From: Candidatus Heimdallarchaeota archaeon
GTDB lineage: Archaea > Asgardarchaeota > Heimdallarchaeia > Heimdallarchaeales > Kariarchaeaceae
DNA: 7,939 bases
NCBI GenBank assembly: GCA_021399405.1
Contig: JAAFKL010000382.1
Location: 1 to 7,939, forward strand
Reading direction: 5' to 3'
Shown: positions 6,848-7,939 of the stretch, in pieces
Layout: the number at the start of each line of letters is the position of its first letter
How positions within the stretch are numbered: the first letter of the stretch is position 1
Notes under the pieces: model-generated
Told to the model about the DNA's origin: nothing
Database searches by the model: none
What the model saw: only the letters and a program-made list of their open reading frames with translations
Position numbers and translations under genes: made by a program

Positions 6848-7939
6848 TTAATCTGCAGGATATAACTCAGTTGAATCTGCTTTATCCAATCTCTTTCGAA
6901 TTTCATGAATTGCTAGTAGCGAAATTAAAATTATGCCGATGATATTGATTATATTTGATATTTGGAATACTTTGAGTAAATTAGCAACAAATTGTGCCAA
7001 CACACTGATAGGTTCAATTTTTATGGTGATCAAAGCGTATTGATCTTCGAATATTGTAACTAAGGTAAGTTGATTTTGGGTAAAGAAGCTTTTCACCAAT
7101 GTATGATGAGCCAAATTTACTTCTGACTTAAGTTTCCCATTGTGATTAAAATGCATGATATTTAGTAGAGTTGTTCCTTCTTGATTTTTTGCAGATGTAC
7201 TCAGAAAGACACTGTTGTTATGATGATCAAGTTCGAAATCAACATCAGTCATATTTTGCCAAATATTGTTGACCCACAAGGTTTTACCAAAATCATATGA
7301 ATATGAATTTAGATTCAATACAATTGAGTTGTTTGTATACCCTAGCTCCGCAGTAACCATTGATTGCTCAAACCCTACTGCGTCTAACTCTAAAACAAAG
7401 AAATCTGGAGCTCGCCCTAAAGGGTTGATTTTATGAGATATTGAGTAGAAGGTATGAACCTGCAAATCACCTTCAAAATCAGATATAATAACCATCGGTC
7501 CAAAGGGTGTAAAGAAAAATGAAACTGCTTCTGTACTGTTATTTAGTGGACGATCCATAACAAATGGTCCCAATCGTATGTGTGTATTTACATTAAGATT
7601 ACTTGACATTATGCTAATTTTTGTATTTTTAAAGACGTTACCAAGGAGATAAGATGTAGCCGCGTAATAATCAATCCGGGTACTTTCAATGGTTCCGTTA
7701 ACAACGTAATGATCCTTAACTGCAACAGCTGCAAGGGCTACAGAAGAGGGATTTATTCTCAAATTTGATAAATTTACCTTTATGTCATTTTCTGAAAAAG
7801 AGAATTCAATTGAGCTATTGATATAGTTATTATTTGTAGTAAGTCCTAATATTTCTACATTTCCCAAAACATAGAAAAACCCACTTTGATAATCGATAGA
7901 TACAAACTCTGAATTGCGAAACACCATAGGTTTGTCTTC
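6848..7939 (-). CDS. C-terminal part of a membrane-anchored, probably glycosylated surface protein
   Basis: The frame runs off the right edge: codons for Glu-Asp-Lys-Pro precede the first visible Met (ATG at 7927) with no stop, and there is no signal peptide, so the true N-terminus is probably outside. Counting from that Met, 359 residues are visible. Residues 1-310 form a beta-rich, Asn/Ser/Thr-rich ectodomain with eight N-x-S/T sites (N37, N52, N77, N129, N130, N199, N225, N237). A single membrane helix follows at about 323-340, then a short basic tail (HEIRKRLDK) ending in acidic residues. Positive-inside orientation places the large part outside the cell. Strand spacing around 238-270 (NNSVFLSTSA, then LLNIMHFNHNGK) is reminiscent of beta-propeller blades, but I recognise no family. 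It is convergent with trpS, leaving only four bases between the stop codons. Confidence 0.7.
   Translation of the reverse strand, partial: EDKPMVFRNSEFVSIDYQSGFFYVLGNVEILGLTTNNNYINSSIEFSFSENDIKVNLSNLRINPSSVALAAVAVKDHYVVNGTIESTRIDYYAATSYLLGNVFKNTKISIMSSNLNVNTHIRLGPFVMDRPLNNSTEAVSFFFTPFGPMVIISDFEGDLQVHTFYSISHKINPLGRAPDFFVLELDAVGFEQSMVTAELGYTNNSIVLNLNSYSYDFGKTLWVNNIWQNMTDVDFELDHHNNSVFLSTSAKNQEGTTLLNIMHFNHNGKLKSEVNLAHHTLVKSFFTQNQLTLVTIFEDQYALITIKIEPISVLAQFVANLLKVFQISNIINIIGIILISLLAIHEIRKRLDKADSTELYPAD

Overview
The window looks like a piece of a low-G+C archaeal chromosome. Three things point there. The tryptophanyl-tRNA synthetase is of the archaeal/eukaryotic type. The best promoter in the window is a textbook archaeal TATA box placed for a leaderless transcript. 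At the right edge lies an Asn/Ser-rich, C-terminally anchored surface protein with many N-x-S/T sites. Asgard (Heimdall-like) archaea or another AT-rich mesophilic lineage would fit, but that placement is a guess from composition and gene content, not something the sequence proves.

Layout, left to right. Three minus-strand genes (12-5399) read leftward in the order HEAT-repeat protein, Ntn-hydrolase of the glycosylasparaginase/isoaspartyl-peptidase family, and a very large fused isobutyryl-CoA mutase (IcmF). IcmF carries a B12-binding domain, its own MeaB-like GTPase chaperone and the mutase barrel on one chain. A divergent spacer (5400-5703) follows. It holds the leaderless promoter of the HEAT gene, a small hairpin, a candidate second TATA box and a possible 42-codon ORF that runs 11 nt into the next gene. 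The plus-strand gene is TrpRS (5704-6843). It ends 4 nt from the stop of a convergent minus-strand gene (6848 to the window edge), which encodes the C-terminal part of a membrane-anchored surface protein.

How they may work together. IcmF would interconvert isobutyryl-CoA and n-butyryl-CoA, linking valine or branched-chain acid metabolism to straight-chain beta-oxidation, and the Phe/Gln pair in its active site supports that substrate. The Ntn-hydrolase would break beta-aspartyl bonds in damaged peptides or glyco-asparagine. Both are consistent with amino-acid or peptide catabolism, but the co-location may be only loose. The HEAT solenoid has no assigned role. No mobile element, CRISPR array, tRNA or rRNA was seen. 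The points most worth following up are the fused IcmF in an archaeal setting, the small overlapping ORF before trpS, and the three-gene minus-strand cluster.
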